From positions 62,001 through 126,000 of the forward strand of contig NZ_AZRN01000036.1 of the NCBI RefSeq assembly GCF_002895565.1: a stretch of DNA of 64,000 nucleotides. Direction: 5' to 3'. The notes beneath the pieces are model-generated. The model saw nothing but the letters and a program-made list of their open reading frames with translations, searched no databases and was not told the DNA's origin. A program made the position numbers and the translations under genes. Below, in pieces: positions 18,073 to 26,904 of this stretch (its first letter is position 1; every line of letters begins with the position of its first letter). The stretch is from Petrotoga mexicana DSM 14811 (GTDB lineage: Bacteria; Thermotogota; Thermotogae; Petrotogales; Petrotogaceae).

Positions 18073-18395
18073 TAGCTTTTTTCCTCCCATTCTTCTTTAT
18101 TAATGACTTCCCCGTTTTCTAAAGTGTATTCTTTTAATTTATAATTCCTATCAAATGTGGCAGAAAGGTGTATTCTGTTAAAACAATTTGAACCGATATA
18201 TTCTTTATTTATTTTGTACTCTCCTGTATCGTAATCCGTAATAAAATCGTAGCCTTTCCTAAGATAACTCCTAAATTTCTCTCCACATTTTGAACATTTG
18301 AAATATATGACTAATGCATTTTTTTCATCGTAAAAAACTTGTTTATCCGTGGTTTTAGAAATGTCTGACTTATTTCTTTTAAAAAAGTTAAACAT
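18072..18395 (-). CDS. Small zinc-ribbon-like hypothetical protein
   Basis: The 107-residue protein has a single CxxC pair (FKCSKCGEKF, near residue 34) and a later lone cysteine (GSNCFNRIHL). It is otherwise charged, without a membrane segment. No family recognised. It is the first gene of a three-gene minus-strand operon and is translationally coupled to the HTH gene. The ATG is preceded by AAGGAGG. Confidence 0.55.
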   Translation of the reverse strand: MFNFFKRNKSDISKTTDKQVFYDEKNALVIYFKCSKCGEKFRSYLRKGYDFITDYDTGEYKINKEYIGSNCFNRIHLSATFDRNYKLKEYTLENGEVINKEEWEEKS

Positions 18396-18502
18396 TGTAA
18401 ATGTCCTCCTTTTTGATCAAAATTAAACAATATACACCTTAAAAAATTGAACAAATCAACCTTTTTTAAAAACTGTACAATTACTTCTCAATCTATATTG
18501 AG

Positions 18503-18531
18503 ATTATATCATAATTTATACGTTAAGTTAA
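18503..18531 (-). promoter_or_regulatory. Probable promoter of the minus-strand hypothetical operon
   Basis: On the minus strand TTAACT (18531-18526) and TATAAT (18508-18503) are 17 bases apart, about 110 bases upstream of the first gene. Confidence 0.5.
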
Positions 18532-18611
18532 ATATATCAGATTATGGGGAATTACAAAAAAATAACAGTAAATAAAAACGATTAAACCCGTTAAACTATA
18601 AAAAACTTTAC

Positions 18612-18640
18612 TTGCGAATAAAGCAAAATTAAAGTATAAT
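18612..18640 (+). promoter_or_regulatory. Promoter of the NCS2 permease gene
   Basis: TTGCGA (18612-18617) and TATAAT (18635-18640) are 17 bases apart, about 60 bases before the start codon. The transcript leader would be about 50 bases long, too short for a known purine riboswitch. Confidence 0.75.
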
Positions 18641-18699
18641 AAAAGTTAAAGTTTAATTAAAAATCATATCCATACATGTTATACGAGGGGTGATTATTA

Positions 18700-20058
18700 A
18701 TGGGAGATAGCGCAACAAAGACCGTGGAAGAAGAAAGGGAAACAGAAGTTTTATACAAACTTGAAGATAGACCTCCGTTTTATGAGACGGTTGTTCTGAG
18801 TATTCAGCACATGTTAGCAATGTTTGTCAGTATTGTGACTCCACCATTGATAATTGCAGGTGCAGCGGGTCTAGATCCATTAGAGACAGGATATTTTGTA
18901 AGCATGGCATTAATTATCTCAGGGGTAACTACTTTCATCCAAGTAAAACGAATTGGGCCTTTAGGAAGTGGGCTATTGGTAGTTGAAGGAACGAGTTTTA
19001 CTTTTGTTCCGATGGCGATTGTCGCAGCAAATGTTGGAGGGTTACCTTTAGTTCTAGGGATGGCTCTTGTTACTTCGCCTGTTGAGATGATTTTGAGTAG
19101 GTTTTTAGCTCAAACACGAAAGATTTTTCCTCCACTGGTGTCTGGTACCGTTGTTATGTTAATAGGCTTTGGCTTGATAGAAGCCGCCATAACGGATATC
19201 GGAGGAGGTGCAGGAGCAAGCGATTTTGGGAATATTCAAAATTTATCCATTGCTTTGTTTGTATTAATAATTATCATAATTGCAAATGTATACGGAAAAG
19301 GTATCATAAAAGCAGCAGCCGTAGCAATTGGTTTAATGGCAGGATATCTCGTTGCAATACCGTTGGGTATGGTAGATTTTACCCCTATTTTAGAAGCCGG
19401 ATGGATAACCGTTCCGGTTCCTTTTAAATATGGGTTATCATTTAATTGGAAACTTATTATTCCTTGGATTTTAGCATATATTATTACAACAATTGAAACA
19501 ATTGGTGATCAAACAGCTATTGCTGAAGTAAGTGGTGAACCAATCGAAGGTGAAGTACATGAAGAAAGATTAAAAAGAGGAGTTTTGTGGGATGGCGTAG
19601 GCAGTGCTTTAGCAGCTGTTTTCAACACTCTTCCTAATACAAGCTTTAGTCAAAATACTGGAGTTATCCAACTAAGCAAGATCGCAAGCCGAGTCGTCGG
19701 GTATGGTGTGGCAATTATTTTGATATTACTCGGTATCTTTCCAAAAATAGGTGCTCTAGTGAGCGTTATGCCTGCTCCTGTCTTAGGAGGAGCAACTATA
19801 GCTCTTTTTGGTATGGTTGCTATGGCGGGTATGAAAATTGCGGTAAAAGGCGGAATAGACGATAGAAAAATGTTTATCTTAGCGCTTTCTTTAGCTTTAG
19901 GATTAGGAGTCAGTTATAGGCCTGATATAGTGAATCGGCTTCCTGAATGGTTAGCTGTCATTTTTTCATCTAACATTACTGTTGGCGCTTTGACGGCTTT
20001 TATTTTAAACCTCATCATGCCAGAACAAAAAAAAGAAAAGAATGAGTACAAGGCTTAA
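18700..20058 (+). CDS. NCS2 family nucleobase permease (xanthine/uracil type)
   Basis: The 452-residue integral membrane protein has about 12-14 hydrophobic segments. NCS2 features seen are VLSIQHMLAMFVSIVTPPLI in the first helix, GPLGSGLLVVEGTSFTFVP, the helix-8 region TTIETIGDQTAIAEV, and NTLPNTSFSQNTGVIQLSKIASR. The QH in helix 1 and the E of the TIETIGD-type motif are substrate-site positions in UraA/XanQ. Next to a purine-degradation locus it most likely imports xanthine or urate by cation symport. The ATG follows GAGGGGTGA. The 256 bases downstream carry a separate TATAAT (20194-20199) before the PLP genes. Confidence 0.9.
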   Translation: MGDSATKTVEEERETEVLYKLEDRPPFYETVVLSIQHMLAMFVSIVTPPLIIAGAAGLDPLETGYFVSMALIISGVTTFIQVKRIGPLGSGLLVVEGTSFTFVPMAIVAANVGGLPLVLGMALVTSPVEMILSRFLAQTRKIFPPLVSGTVVMLIGFGLIEAAITDIGGGAGASDFGNIQNLSIALFVLIIIIIANVYGKGIIKAAAVAIGLMAGYLVAIPLGMVDFTPILEAGWITVPVPFKYGLSFNWKLIIPWILAYIITTIETIGDQTAIAEVSGEPIEGEVHEERLKRGVLWDGVGSALAAVFNTLPNTSFSQNTGVIQLSKIASRVVGYGVAIILILLGIFPKIGALVSVMPAPVLGGATIALFGMVAMAGMKIAVKGGIDDRKMFILALSLALGLGVSYRPDIVNRLPEWLAVIFSSNITVGALTAFILNLIMPEQKKEKNEYKA

Positions 20059-20193
20059 GTTTACTTATTGCCACTTATGAATAAATTTGATTATTTATGA
20101 TTAATCCCGTTTATTGATCTTTATAGACAACTAAGAAAGATTAAGTTGAATTATCAACGAAAATCAAGTTTTAATTATTTGGTCAAAAAGATG

Positions 20194-20199
20194 TATAAT
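20194..20199 (+). promoter_or_regulatory. Possible -10 of the PLP enzyme pair
   Basis: TATAAT at 20194-20199, about 115 bases before the first PLP gene. A -35 at 17 bases is poor. The presumed leader holds a short inverted repeat (TTGAT...ATCAA near 20226-20246). Confidence 0.35.
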
Positions 20200-20314
20200 A
20201 TTAGGTTAATGAAGAAAAAAGGTTTTGATCTTAAAAGTGTATCAAGGTGAAGCTGTTTCGATCCCTAGTATGAGAACATATCTAAAAAATATTTAAAAAC
20301 TTAGGAGGAATAAG

Positions 20315-21781
20315 ATGATAGATTTAACTGTTAACAAAAATGTGCTCGAAAAAGCGATAGAAAGGGCTAAAGAAAATAATATTATTATACCAACCTTTGC
20401 ACAAATGAGAGATCCCGGCTTAATTCCCGAAAAAATCAAACAAAGGTTAAAAAATATAGGTTTATGGGATGTTAATTCATACAACTTATTTAGAATTACA
20501 TGGAAAAACGAACCGGTTCCAAAAGGTGGTTTATATGGCGATGTAAATTACTTTGAGTTACCATCTGAATTAACAGGCGTTAAAGCTCGAATCGTGGCAT
20601 TGGTAGGTAAATGGTTCCCAACCGGCTCCCACAAGGTTGGTGCCACCTTTGGGTGCCTTGTACCAAGGCTTGTAACCGGTCAATTTGATCCTACTACTCA
20701 AAAAGCCGTTTGGCCTTCAACCGGAAATTATTGTCGTGGAGGTGCATACGACGCGCAGCTTTTGGGATGTGAATCCATAGCTATATTGCCTGAAGGTATG
20801 AGTAGAGAAAGATTCGAATGGTTATCAAAAGTTGCAGGGGAAGTAATTGGAACACCTGGAAGTGAAAGTAACGTAAAAGAGATATTCGATAAATGTAATG
20901 AATTAAAGTCTACTCACGACAATGTGGTTATTTTCAACCAGTTCGATGAAATGGGCAATCGTTTGTGGCATTATGTAGTTACAGGTCCCGCTATGGAAGA
21001 AGTCTTACAAAAAATCCTGGGGGAAAAAGACAGATTGGCAGGAACCGTACTCACTTCAGGATCCTCTGGAACGTTGGGTTCAGGAGAATATTTAAAATCT
21101 AAGTACCCAAATAGTAAATTAGCTGTCTCAGAGGCACTGCAGTGTCCCACTTTATTATACAACGGATTTGGTGCCCATCGAATTGAGGGCATAGGAGATA
21201 AACATGTGCCTTGGATTCATAACGTTAAAAATACCGATATGGTCATGGCGATAGATGACAATGATGCTATGAATTTAATAAGGCTTTTCAACGAACCTGA
21301 AGGGAAAGACTTTTTAAGAAAACAGGGAGTCTCTTCATCGGTAGTAAATAATTTATCTTTACTAGGAATCTCTTCTATTGCGAATGTTCTCTCCGCTATA
21401 AAATTTGCCAAATACTACGAATTAACAGATAAAGATGTTGTGATGACAGTATTCACTGATTCAATGGAATTATATGATTCTAGGCTTAAAGAGTTACAAG
21501 AACAAAAAGGTAAATATTCTGAACAACAGGCTGCTGTGGATTTTCAGAAGCATCTAATAGGGGTAAAAACAGACTTTATTCAGGAACTGAGTTATTATGA
21601 TAAAAAAAGAATACACAATTTAAAATACTATACTTGGATAGAACAGCAGGGTAAAGAACTAGATGAATTAAACGAGCAATGGTACAACGATGAAGAATAT
21701 TGGGGTAACGCCTTTGAAATTGCAGACAAAATCGATCAATTAATAATTGAATTTAACAAAAAAACGGGATTATTAGGCTAA
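20315..21781 (+). CDS. PLP-dependent fold-type-II enzyme of the purine locus
   Basis: The 488-residue protein belongs to the tryptophan-synthase-beta/cysteine-synthase superfamily. The PLP lysine is probably Lys107 in FPTGSHKVGA, the amine/substrate loop is STGNYCRGGAYDAQLLG, and the phosphate loop is SGSSGTLGSG. It is clearly not the standard YgeX (2,3-diaminopropionate ammonia-lyase, ~400 residues with a different lysine motif), although it sits where ygeX is found in related loci. It is longer than most family members, with a helical C-terminal extension (KRIHNLKYYTWIEQQG onward). It is probably a lyase or beta-replacing enzyme on an amino-acid intermediate. Starts at ATG after TAGGAGG; the threonine-synthase-like gene follows at once. 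Confidence 0.75.
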   Translation: MIDLTVNKNVLEKAIERAKENNIIIPTFAQMRDPGLIPEKIKQRLKNIGLWDVNSYNLFRITWKNEPVPKGGLYGDVNYFELPSELTGVKARIVALVGKWFPTGSHKVGATFGCLVPRLVTGQFDPTTQKAVWPSTGNYCRGGAYDAQLLGCESIAILPEGMSRERFEWLSKVAGEVIGTPGSESNVKEIFDKCNELKSTHDNVVIFNQFDEMGNRLWHYVVTGPAMEEVLQKILGEKDRLAGTVLTSGSSGTLGSGEYLKSKYPNSKLAVSEALQCPTLLYNGFGAHRIEGIGDKHVPWIHNVKNTDMVMAIDDNDAMNLIRLFNEPEGKDFLRKQGVSSSVVNNLSLLGISSIANVLSAIKFAKYYELTDKDVVMTVFTDSMELYDSRLKELQEQKGKYSEQQAAVDFQKHLIGVKTDFIQELSYYDKKRIHNLKYYTWIEQQGKELDELNEQWYNDEEYWGNAFEIADKIDQLIIEFNKKTGLLG

Positions 21782-21797
21782 ATTGGAGGGGAGAAAA

Positions 21798-23045
21798 CTG
21801 AAATATGTAAAAGATTTGGTTTGTATTTCTTGTGGGGAAAAATACGAAGCTTCACCTACACAATATCTTTGCCCAAAATGTGGAGAAAAAGGTACTTTAG
21901 ATGTTGAATACGATTACGAAAAGATAAAAAAAGATTGGAATAAGCAAGATTTAAAAGCAAATCCTGATCCATCTATATGGAGATATTCAGCACTCTTACC
22001 AATAGATCCTAACACCCCTAAGCCACCCTTGAGGGTGGGAGGAACGCCTCTATATAAAAGTAATATTATGGCAAAGCTACTAGGTATAGAAACTCTTTAC
22101 ATAAAAGATGATGGTTTAAATCCAACAGGTTCATTGAAAGATAGAGCGTCTGCTATAGCCGTTGTAAAAGCACAAGAGGCAGGCATGAACATCGTCGCCT
22201 GTGCTTCCACTGGGAACGCTGCCTCTTCGTTGGCGGGGAACATAGCGTCTATGGGAAATGAAATGAAGGCTGTTATTTTTGTTCCCTCGCGAGCCCCGAT
22301 CGGAAAGGTCACTCAGTTGTTGGTTTTTGGAGCTTTAGTTTTATCAGTAAAGGGATCTTATGAAGAAACTTTTTATCTCTCACAAGAAGCTATTGATAAG
22401 TGGGGATGGTATAACAGAAACGCTGCGATTAACCCCTACTTAGTTGAAGGTAAAAAAACTTCTTCAATTGAAATCGCTGAACAATTAAACTGGCAAATGG
22501 TTGATTGGTTAGTTTACTCCGTGGGTGATGGTTGTACAATAGCAGGTGCTTGGAAAGGCATGTATGATTTAAAACAAATAGGATTCATCGATAAACTACC
22601 GAGGTTATTAGGAGTGCAATCTGAAGGTTGTGCACCAATTACTCAGGCATTTAAAAACGGTACAGATCTTGTTCCTGTTCCAGAAAATACCATTGCTGAT
22701 AGTATTGCTGTTGGAAAACCTCGAAATTATATAAAAGCTATCAAGGCTGTTAAAGATTCCGATGGCGATATGATCAACGTTACAGATGATGAAATATTAA
22801 ATATGATAAAAATCTTAGGAAAGAATACCGGCATTTTTGGTGAGCCGGCAGGAGTGGCAGGGTTAGCTGGTATAAAAAAAGCTGTTAAAAAAGGTATAAT
22901 TAAACCTACTGAAAGTGTTGCGGTTGTTGTTACTGGTAATGGACTAAAAGATATTAAAAATGCTGAAAATGTCGTAGGAGCTCCGCTAACTTTGCAACCA
23001 GATTTAAAAGAATTGTCTCAATTATTAAAGGATTATAATTTTTAA
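21798..23045 (+). CDS. Threonine-synthase-like PLP enzyme with N-terminal zinc ribbon
   Basis: The ~415-residue protein begins with a zinc ribbon (C9xxC12 and C25xxC28) followed by a fold-type-II PLP domain. Lys114 in NPTGSLKDRAS is the Schiff-base residue, ASTGNAASSLAG is the substrate loop, and VYSVGDGCTIAGAWKG is the phosphate-binding loop. This is the layout of ThrC, but no homoserine-pathway gene is near, and its neighbours point to a role in the purine/ureido-amino-acid pathway. A canonical start is missing: GGAGGGG (21785-21791) is placed for the CTG at 21798, while a TTG at 21783 lies ahead of that site. It forms a tandem with the previous PLP gene. Confidence 0.75.
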   Translation: MKYVKDLVCISCGEKYEASPTQYLCPKCGEKGTLDVEYDYEKIKKDWNKQDLKANPDPSIWRYSALLPIDPNTPKPPLRVGGTPLYKSNIMAKLLGIETLYIKDDGLNPTGSLKDRASAIAVVKAQEAGMNIVACASTGNAASSLAGNIASMGNEMKAVIFVPSRAPIGKVTQLLVFGALVLSVKGSYEETFYLSQEAIDKWGWYNRNAAINPYLVEGKKTSSIEIAEQLNWQMVDWLVYSVGDGCTIAGAWKGMYDLKQIGFIDKLPRLLGVQSEGCAPITQAFKNGTDLVPVPENTIADSIAVGKPRNYIKAIKAVKDSDGDMINVTDDEILNMIKILGKNTGIFGEPAGVAGLAGIKKAVKKGIIKPTESVAVVVTGNGLKDIKNAENVVGAPLTLQPDLKELSQLLKDYNF

Positions 23046-23278
23046 TAATTTATTTAATAGTTGAACGATAGTTTTTTTATCATAAATTTACCTACAATAA
23101 TCTATATAAAAAATTATTTTCAAGAATTAGATGGTGAAAGCCATGCTTCTTCATCCTTATGGACGGGCAGCGGAGCGAATGGGAGCCAAAAACATTAGAT
23201 ATAGATTACATTTTAAAGTGTTTTTTAGAGTTTCTAAAAGTAGTAAACTATTGAATAAAAGGGGGTTCATCAAAATAT
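23046..23278 (+). other. Gap before ygeY with a GC-richer, possibly structured patch
   Basis: The 233 bases hold TTGAAC (23061-23066) with TAAATT at 23083-23088 as a possible promoter. A patch at 23128-23190 is much richer in GC than its surroundings, including a small hairpin ATGG-TGAAAG-CCAT. A 62-codon frame (23131-23319) crosses it but lacks a ribosome binding site and resembles nothing I know, so I do not call it a gene. No known riboswitch class is recognised. Confidence 0.45.
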
Positions 23279-24481
23279 ATGAATTACCAACAAATACTAT
23301 CAAAAGCAGAAGAGTATAAAAAAGATATGACTAGATTTCTGAGGGACATGATTGCCATTCCGAGTGAAAGTGGAAAAGAAAAAGAGGTTATTTTACGAAT
23401 TAAAGAGGAGATGGAAAAAGTTGGTTTCGATCGAATAAACATCGATCCTATGGGAAACATTCTAGGTTACATCGGCAGTGGAAAACACTTAATAGCTATG
23501 GATGCTCATATAGACACAGTAGGTATTGGAGATATAAATTTATGGAATTACGATCCGTATAAAGGTTACGAAGATGAGGAAATTATAGTTGGAAGAGGGG
23601 CAAGTGATCAAGAAGGCGGGATGGCTTCTATGGTTTATGGAGCCAAGATTATCAAAGATTTAGATTTATTTGATGATTATACACTATTAATTACTGGAAC
23701 AGTTCAAGAAGAAGATTGTGATGGACTCTGTTGGCAATATATCATCGAAGAGGATAAAATTAAACCTGAATTTGTTGTTATTACAGAACCAACTTCTTGC
23801 AATATATATAGAGGCCAACGTGGGCGGATGGAAATTAAAGTATCAACGCATGGTATTAGTTGTCATGGTTCAGCTCCGGAAAGAGGAGACAACGCTATAT
23901 ATAAAATGGCTGACGTTATAAAAGAGCTCCAAGTATTACACACTTGTTTAAAAGATGATGATTTCTTAGGAAAAGGTAGTCTGACAGTTTCTGAAATCTT
24001 TTTTTCTTCTCCTTCAAGATGTGCGGTTGCAGATGGTTGCTCAATATCTATAGATAGAAGGTTGACTTGGGGAGAAAATTGGAATAATGCGTTAAAAGAG
24101 ATTAAAAACTTACCTTCATCTGCAAAATACAATGCCGATGTGGAACTTTACACTTATGAAAAGCCATCCTACACTGGATTAGTATATCCCACACAAGCGT
24201 ATTTTCCTGCCTGGGTACTATCGGAAGATCATCCTGCTTGTAAAACTCTCATAGATGCATATCAAAACTTATTTGAAGAAAAACCATTGGTAGATAAATG
24301 GACTTTTTCCACCAACGGTGTTTCAATAATGGGAAGGTATGGTATATCGTGTATTGGATTCGGTCCGGGACATGAAGATCAAGCACACGCTCCCAACGAA
24401 AAAACTTGGAAAAGCGAGTTAGTTAAGGCTGCTGCAATGTATGCATGCATTCCTAAACTGTACGTTCAAAAATACTCGTAA
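23279..24481 (+). CDS. ygeY: YgeY family M20 peptidase-like hydrolase
   Basis: The 400-residue protein is a metal-dependent M20-type amidohydrolase of the YgeY family, which is known for co-occurring with selenium-dependent molybdenum hydroxylase genes. Motifs: [10 protein letters not shown] (first metal ligands), [18 protein letters not shown] (bridging Asp), [16 protein letters not shown] (catalytic Glu-Glu), and the C-terminal [15 protein letters not shown] with the metal His. In such loci it is thought to cleave an amide or ureido bond of a purine-derived intermediate; the exact substrate is not proven. GGGGG lies 13 bases before the ATG, which is a long spacing. Confidence 0.9.
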   Translation: MNYQQILSKAEEYKKDMTRFLRDMIAIPSESGKEKEVILRIKEEMEKVGFDRINIDPMGNILGYIGSGKHLIAMDAHIDTVGIGDINLWNYDPYKGYEDEEIIVGRGASDQEGGMASMVYGAKIIKDLDLFDDYTLLITGTVQEEDCDGLCWQYIIEEDKIKPEFVVITEPTSCNIYRGQRGRMEIKVSTHGISCHGSAPERGDNAIYKMADVIKELQVLHTCLKDDDFLGKGSLTVSEIFFSSPSRCAVADGCSISIDRRLTWGENWNNALKEIKNLPSSAKYNADVELYTYEKPSYTGLVYPTQAYFPAWVLSEDHPACKTLIDAYQNLFEEKPLVDKWTFSTNGVSIMGRYGISCIGFGPGHEDQAHAPNEKTWKSELVKAAAMYACIPKLYVQKYS

Positions 24482-24495
24482 AGGGAAGGATTGAA

Positions 24496-25851
24496 GTGTT
24501 AATACAAAACGGTCTTGTTGTTACCACCACAAAAACTGAAAAAAAGGACATTAGAATAGTAGGAGAGAAAATAAAAGAAATAGACGCTAAGTTAGACCCT
24601 GATATAGATGAAGAGGTAATAGATGCAAGTGGGAAGTATGTTTTCCCTGGTATTATAGATAGTCATACGCATTTTAGTTTACACGCTAGAGGTACCACAA
24701 GTATAGACGACTTTTACTGGGGAGGTAGATCAGCTGCTTTAGGTGGTGTAACCACACACATAGATTTTGCTGATATGGATGAGGTTTCTTTAATGAAGGG
24801 ATTAAAAAAAAGATTTGAAGAAACTAGAGATTCCGTGATCGATTTTCATTTTCACATGGTTATTAACAACCATTTTGATCCACTTAAGCAAAATAATCAG
24901 CTTAAAGAGGTCAAAAATTTTGGAATATCTAGTTTAAAAGCTTTTACCACCTACAGAAATATATACATGCTGTCTCCTGAGAAATGGGAACCTTTATTTA
25001 GAGCAGCCTCAGATAATGATTTAATAGTAGCTGTTCATGCTGAAGATAATGAAATTATTGAAAAAAATATTATCAAATTCCAAAAAGAAAATAAATTAGA
25101 TGTTCAATATCATCCAGATATAAGACCAAGTGAAGCTGAACAAAAGGCCCTTAAAGAAATTTGTGAGATTGCTCATAAAGCTAAGGCTTCATTATACATC
25201 GTACATCTTTCATCTGAAAAAGGCTATCAGGTTGTAAAAGATTACAAGAAATTAGAAGATTTTAAATTGTATATCGAAACCACACCTCATTATCTTTTAT
25301 TAACTAAGGAATTATTAAAAGGTCCTAAAGCTAGACTTTATCTTATGACTCCTCCTTTGAGGGAAAGACAAGATAACGAAGCTTTGTGGGAAGGTGTTAA
25401 AAAAGGTTTTATAGACGTAATTGCCACAGATCACTGTGCATACAATGCAGAACAAAAATCAAAAGGTGAAAATTCGTTGGATATATTTCCTGGTATTCCA
25501 GGAGTAGAAACACTTCTCCCGTTGGTTTATACATATGGAGTAAATAAAGGTTTAATTTCTACTAACCGCTTGGTTGAGCTGCTTTCCACCAATCCTGCAA
25601 AAATTTTTAAATTATACCCAAAAAAAGGAACAATAGCTGTAGGTTCAGACGCTGATTTAGTTATTTTTGATCCGAATTTAAAGGAGGTATTAAATAGTTC
25701 TAACACTCATTCAAAAGCCGGATACACTCCTTTTGAAGGATTTGAAGTAGAGGGAATCCCTATTACAACTATTTTAAGAGGAAAGGTAATAGTAAAAGAT
25801 AGAAAATTCATAGGAGAAAAAGGATTTGGAAGGTTTGTAAAAGCCATATAA
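24496..25851 (+). CDS. Dihydropyrimidinase/hydantoinase-like cyclic amidohydrolase
   Basis: This enzyme opens cyclic amide (dihydropyrimidine, hydantoin or reduced purine) rings. The 451-residue protein has the metal-dependent amidohydrolase signature DSHTHF (His57, His59), the lysine expected to be carboxylated at Lys148 (SSLKAFTTYR), VHAEDN, HLSSEKGYQ and the final Asp in ATDHCAYN. It resembles HyuA/YgeZ of the E. coli ygeWXY locus. GTG start after GGGAAGGA; 14 bases from ygeY and 19 from ygeW, so one operon. The local order ygeY-hyuA-ygeW supports acting on the same pathway. Confidence 0.9.
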   Translation: MLIQNGLVVTTTKTEKKDIRIVGEKIKEIDAKLDPDIDEEVIDASGKYVFPGIIDSHTHFSLHARGTTSIDDFYWGGRSAALGGVTTHIDFADMDEVSLMKGLKKRFEETRDSVIDFHFHMVINNHFDPLKQNNQLKEVKNFGISSLKAFTTYRNIYMLSPEKWEPLFRAASDNDLIVAVHAEDNEIIEKNIIKFQKENKLDVQYHPDIRPSEAEQKALKEICEIAHKAKASLYIVHLSSEKGYQVVKDYKKLEDFKLYIETTPHYLLLTKELLKGPKARLYLMTPPLRERQDNEALWEGVKKGFIDVIATDHCAYNAEQKSKGENSLDIFPGIPGVETLLPLVYTYGVNKGLISTNRLVELLSTNPAKIFKLYPKKGTIAVGSDADLVIFDPNLKEVLNSSNTHSKAGYTPFEGFEVEGIPITTILRGKVIVKDRKFIGEKGFGRFVKAI

Positions 25852-25870
25852 TCATATCGGAGGAGATAAA

Positions 25871-26881
25871 ATGAATACACTTTTTAGGGGAAAGGATTTT
25901 ATAACCACGCAAGAATGGAGTGAAGAAGAGTTAGAAACAGTCTTTGAAGTATCCAAAGAACTTAAATTAAGATTTGCATTAGGAGAGCCTACGGATCATT
26001 TGTTGAGATCAAAAACTGTCTTTATGATGTTTTTTGAACAATCTACACGAACTCGAAACTCAATAGAAGCAGGTATCACACAACTTGGTGGACATGCTCA
26101 TGATCTAACGCCAGATAAGATGCAACTTTCTCACGGAGAATCCGCGAAAGACACCGCAATTGTGTTGAGTCGATTCGGCCATGCCATAGCGATAAGAAAC
26201 TGTTTCTATGGAATTGGAAACAAATACATCAGAGAAGTGGCAAAATATGCCGATGTACCTGTTATCAACCTACAAGATGATATTTATCATCCTTTACAAG
26301 GATTGGCAGATTTGATGACAATAAAAGAAAAATGTGGCAATGATCTTAAAAATATTAAAGTCACTATATCTTGGGCTTACGCCACATCACACGCAAAACC
26401 TTTGTCCGTACCTCAAACACAGGCATTATTATTTACAAGGTACGGAATGGACGTGACTATAGCCCATCCAAAAGAATTTCCACTTATGTCAGAGATCATA
26501 GAACAAGCTAAGCAAAACGCAGAAAAACATGGTGGAAGTTTAAAGTTCACAGACGATATGGACGAAGCATTCGATGAAGCTCAAATTGTAATTCCAAAGA
26601 ACTGGGGTGGATTTTTAGGCGTGGAAACTCCTGATACGGATGAAGGGAAAAAACAAATGAAAGAAAATCTTGAAAAGCACAAAGATTGGATCTGTGATGA
26701 AAGAAGAATGGCGTTGGCTGATAAAGATGTTCTTTATATGCACGCGATGCCAGCAGATAGAGGAAAAGAAGTAACTGATCCTGTCATTGACGGACTTCAT
26801 TCAATAATATATGATGAAGCAGAAAACCGTTTACATACAGCAAAGGCAATTATGGCTTTGACTATGGGAGGAAGACCCTGA
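25871..26881 (+). CDS. ygeW: Knotted carbamoyltransferase YgeW
   Basis: The 336-residue protein is an aspartate/ornithine transcarbamoylase relative. The carbamoyl-phosphate loop FEQSTRTRNS (Ser58-Arg62) and HPLQGLADLMT (about residue 143) are typical, and DLTPDKMQLSHGESAKDT is the second loop. The size and motifs fit the YgeW group, a trefoil-knotted family that uses an unusual substrate. In purine-degrading anaerobes it probably runs in the phosphorolytic direction, releasing carbamoyl phosphate from a ureido intermediate. No carbamate kinase is in the window. Its start follows GGAGGAG. Confidence 0.93.
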   Translation: MNTLFRGKDFITTQEWSEEELETVFEVSKELKLRFALGEPTDHLLRSKTVFMMFFEQSTRTRNSIEAGITQLGGHAHDLTPDKMQLSHGESAKDTAIVLSRFGHAIAIRNCFYGIGNKYIREVAKYADVPVINLQDDIYHPLQGLADLMTIKEKCGNDLKNIKVTISWAYATSHAKPLSVPQTQALLFTRYGMDVTIAHPKEFPLMSEIIEQAKQNAEKHGGSLKFTDDMDEAFDEAQIVIPKNWGGFLGVETPDTDEGKKQMKENLEKHKDWICDERRMALADKDVLYMHAMPADRGKEVTDPVIDGLHSIIYDEAENRLHTAKAIMALTMGGRP

Positions 26882-26904
26882 TCTCTATTTGGAGGTGAAA
26901 AATT

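Larger units (their letters stand above)
18396..18699. other. Divergent intergenic region between the hypothetical operon and the permease
   Basis: About 300 bases, very AT-rich, with no gene that I can support. It holds a promoter in each direction (listed separately). I looked for a purine riboswitch and found none. AAAGTTAAAGTTTAA repeats at 18640-18655 could be operator sequence. Confidence 0.6.

Noticed and set aside
18396-18699. Purine riboswitch before the NCS2 permease
   Set aside because: No matching three-stem core; the predicted leader is only about 50 bases long.
23131-23319. 62-codon frame in the gap before ygeY
   Set aside because: No ribosome binding site, overlaps ygeY, and no recognisable domain; treated as part of a possible leader.
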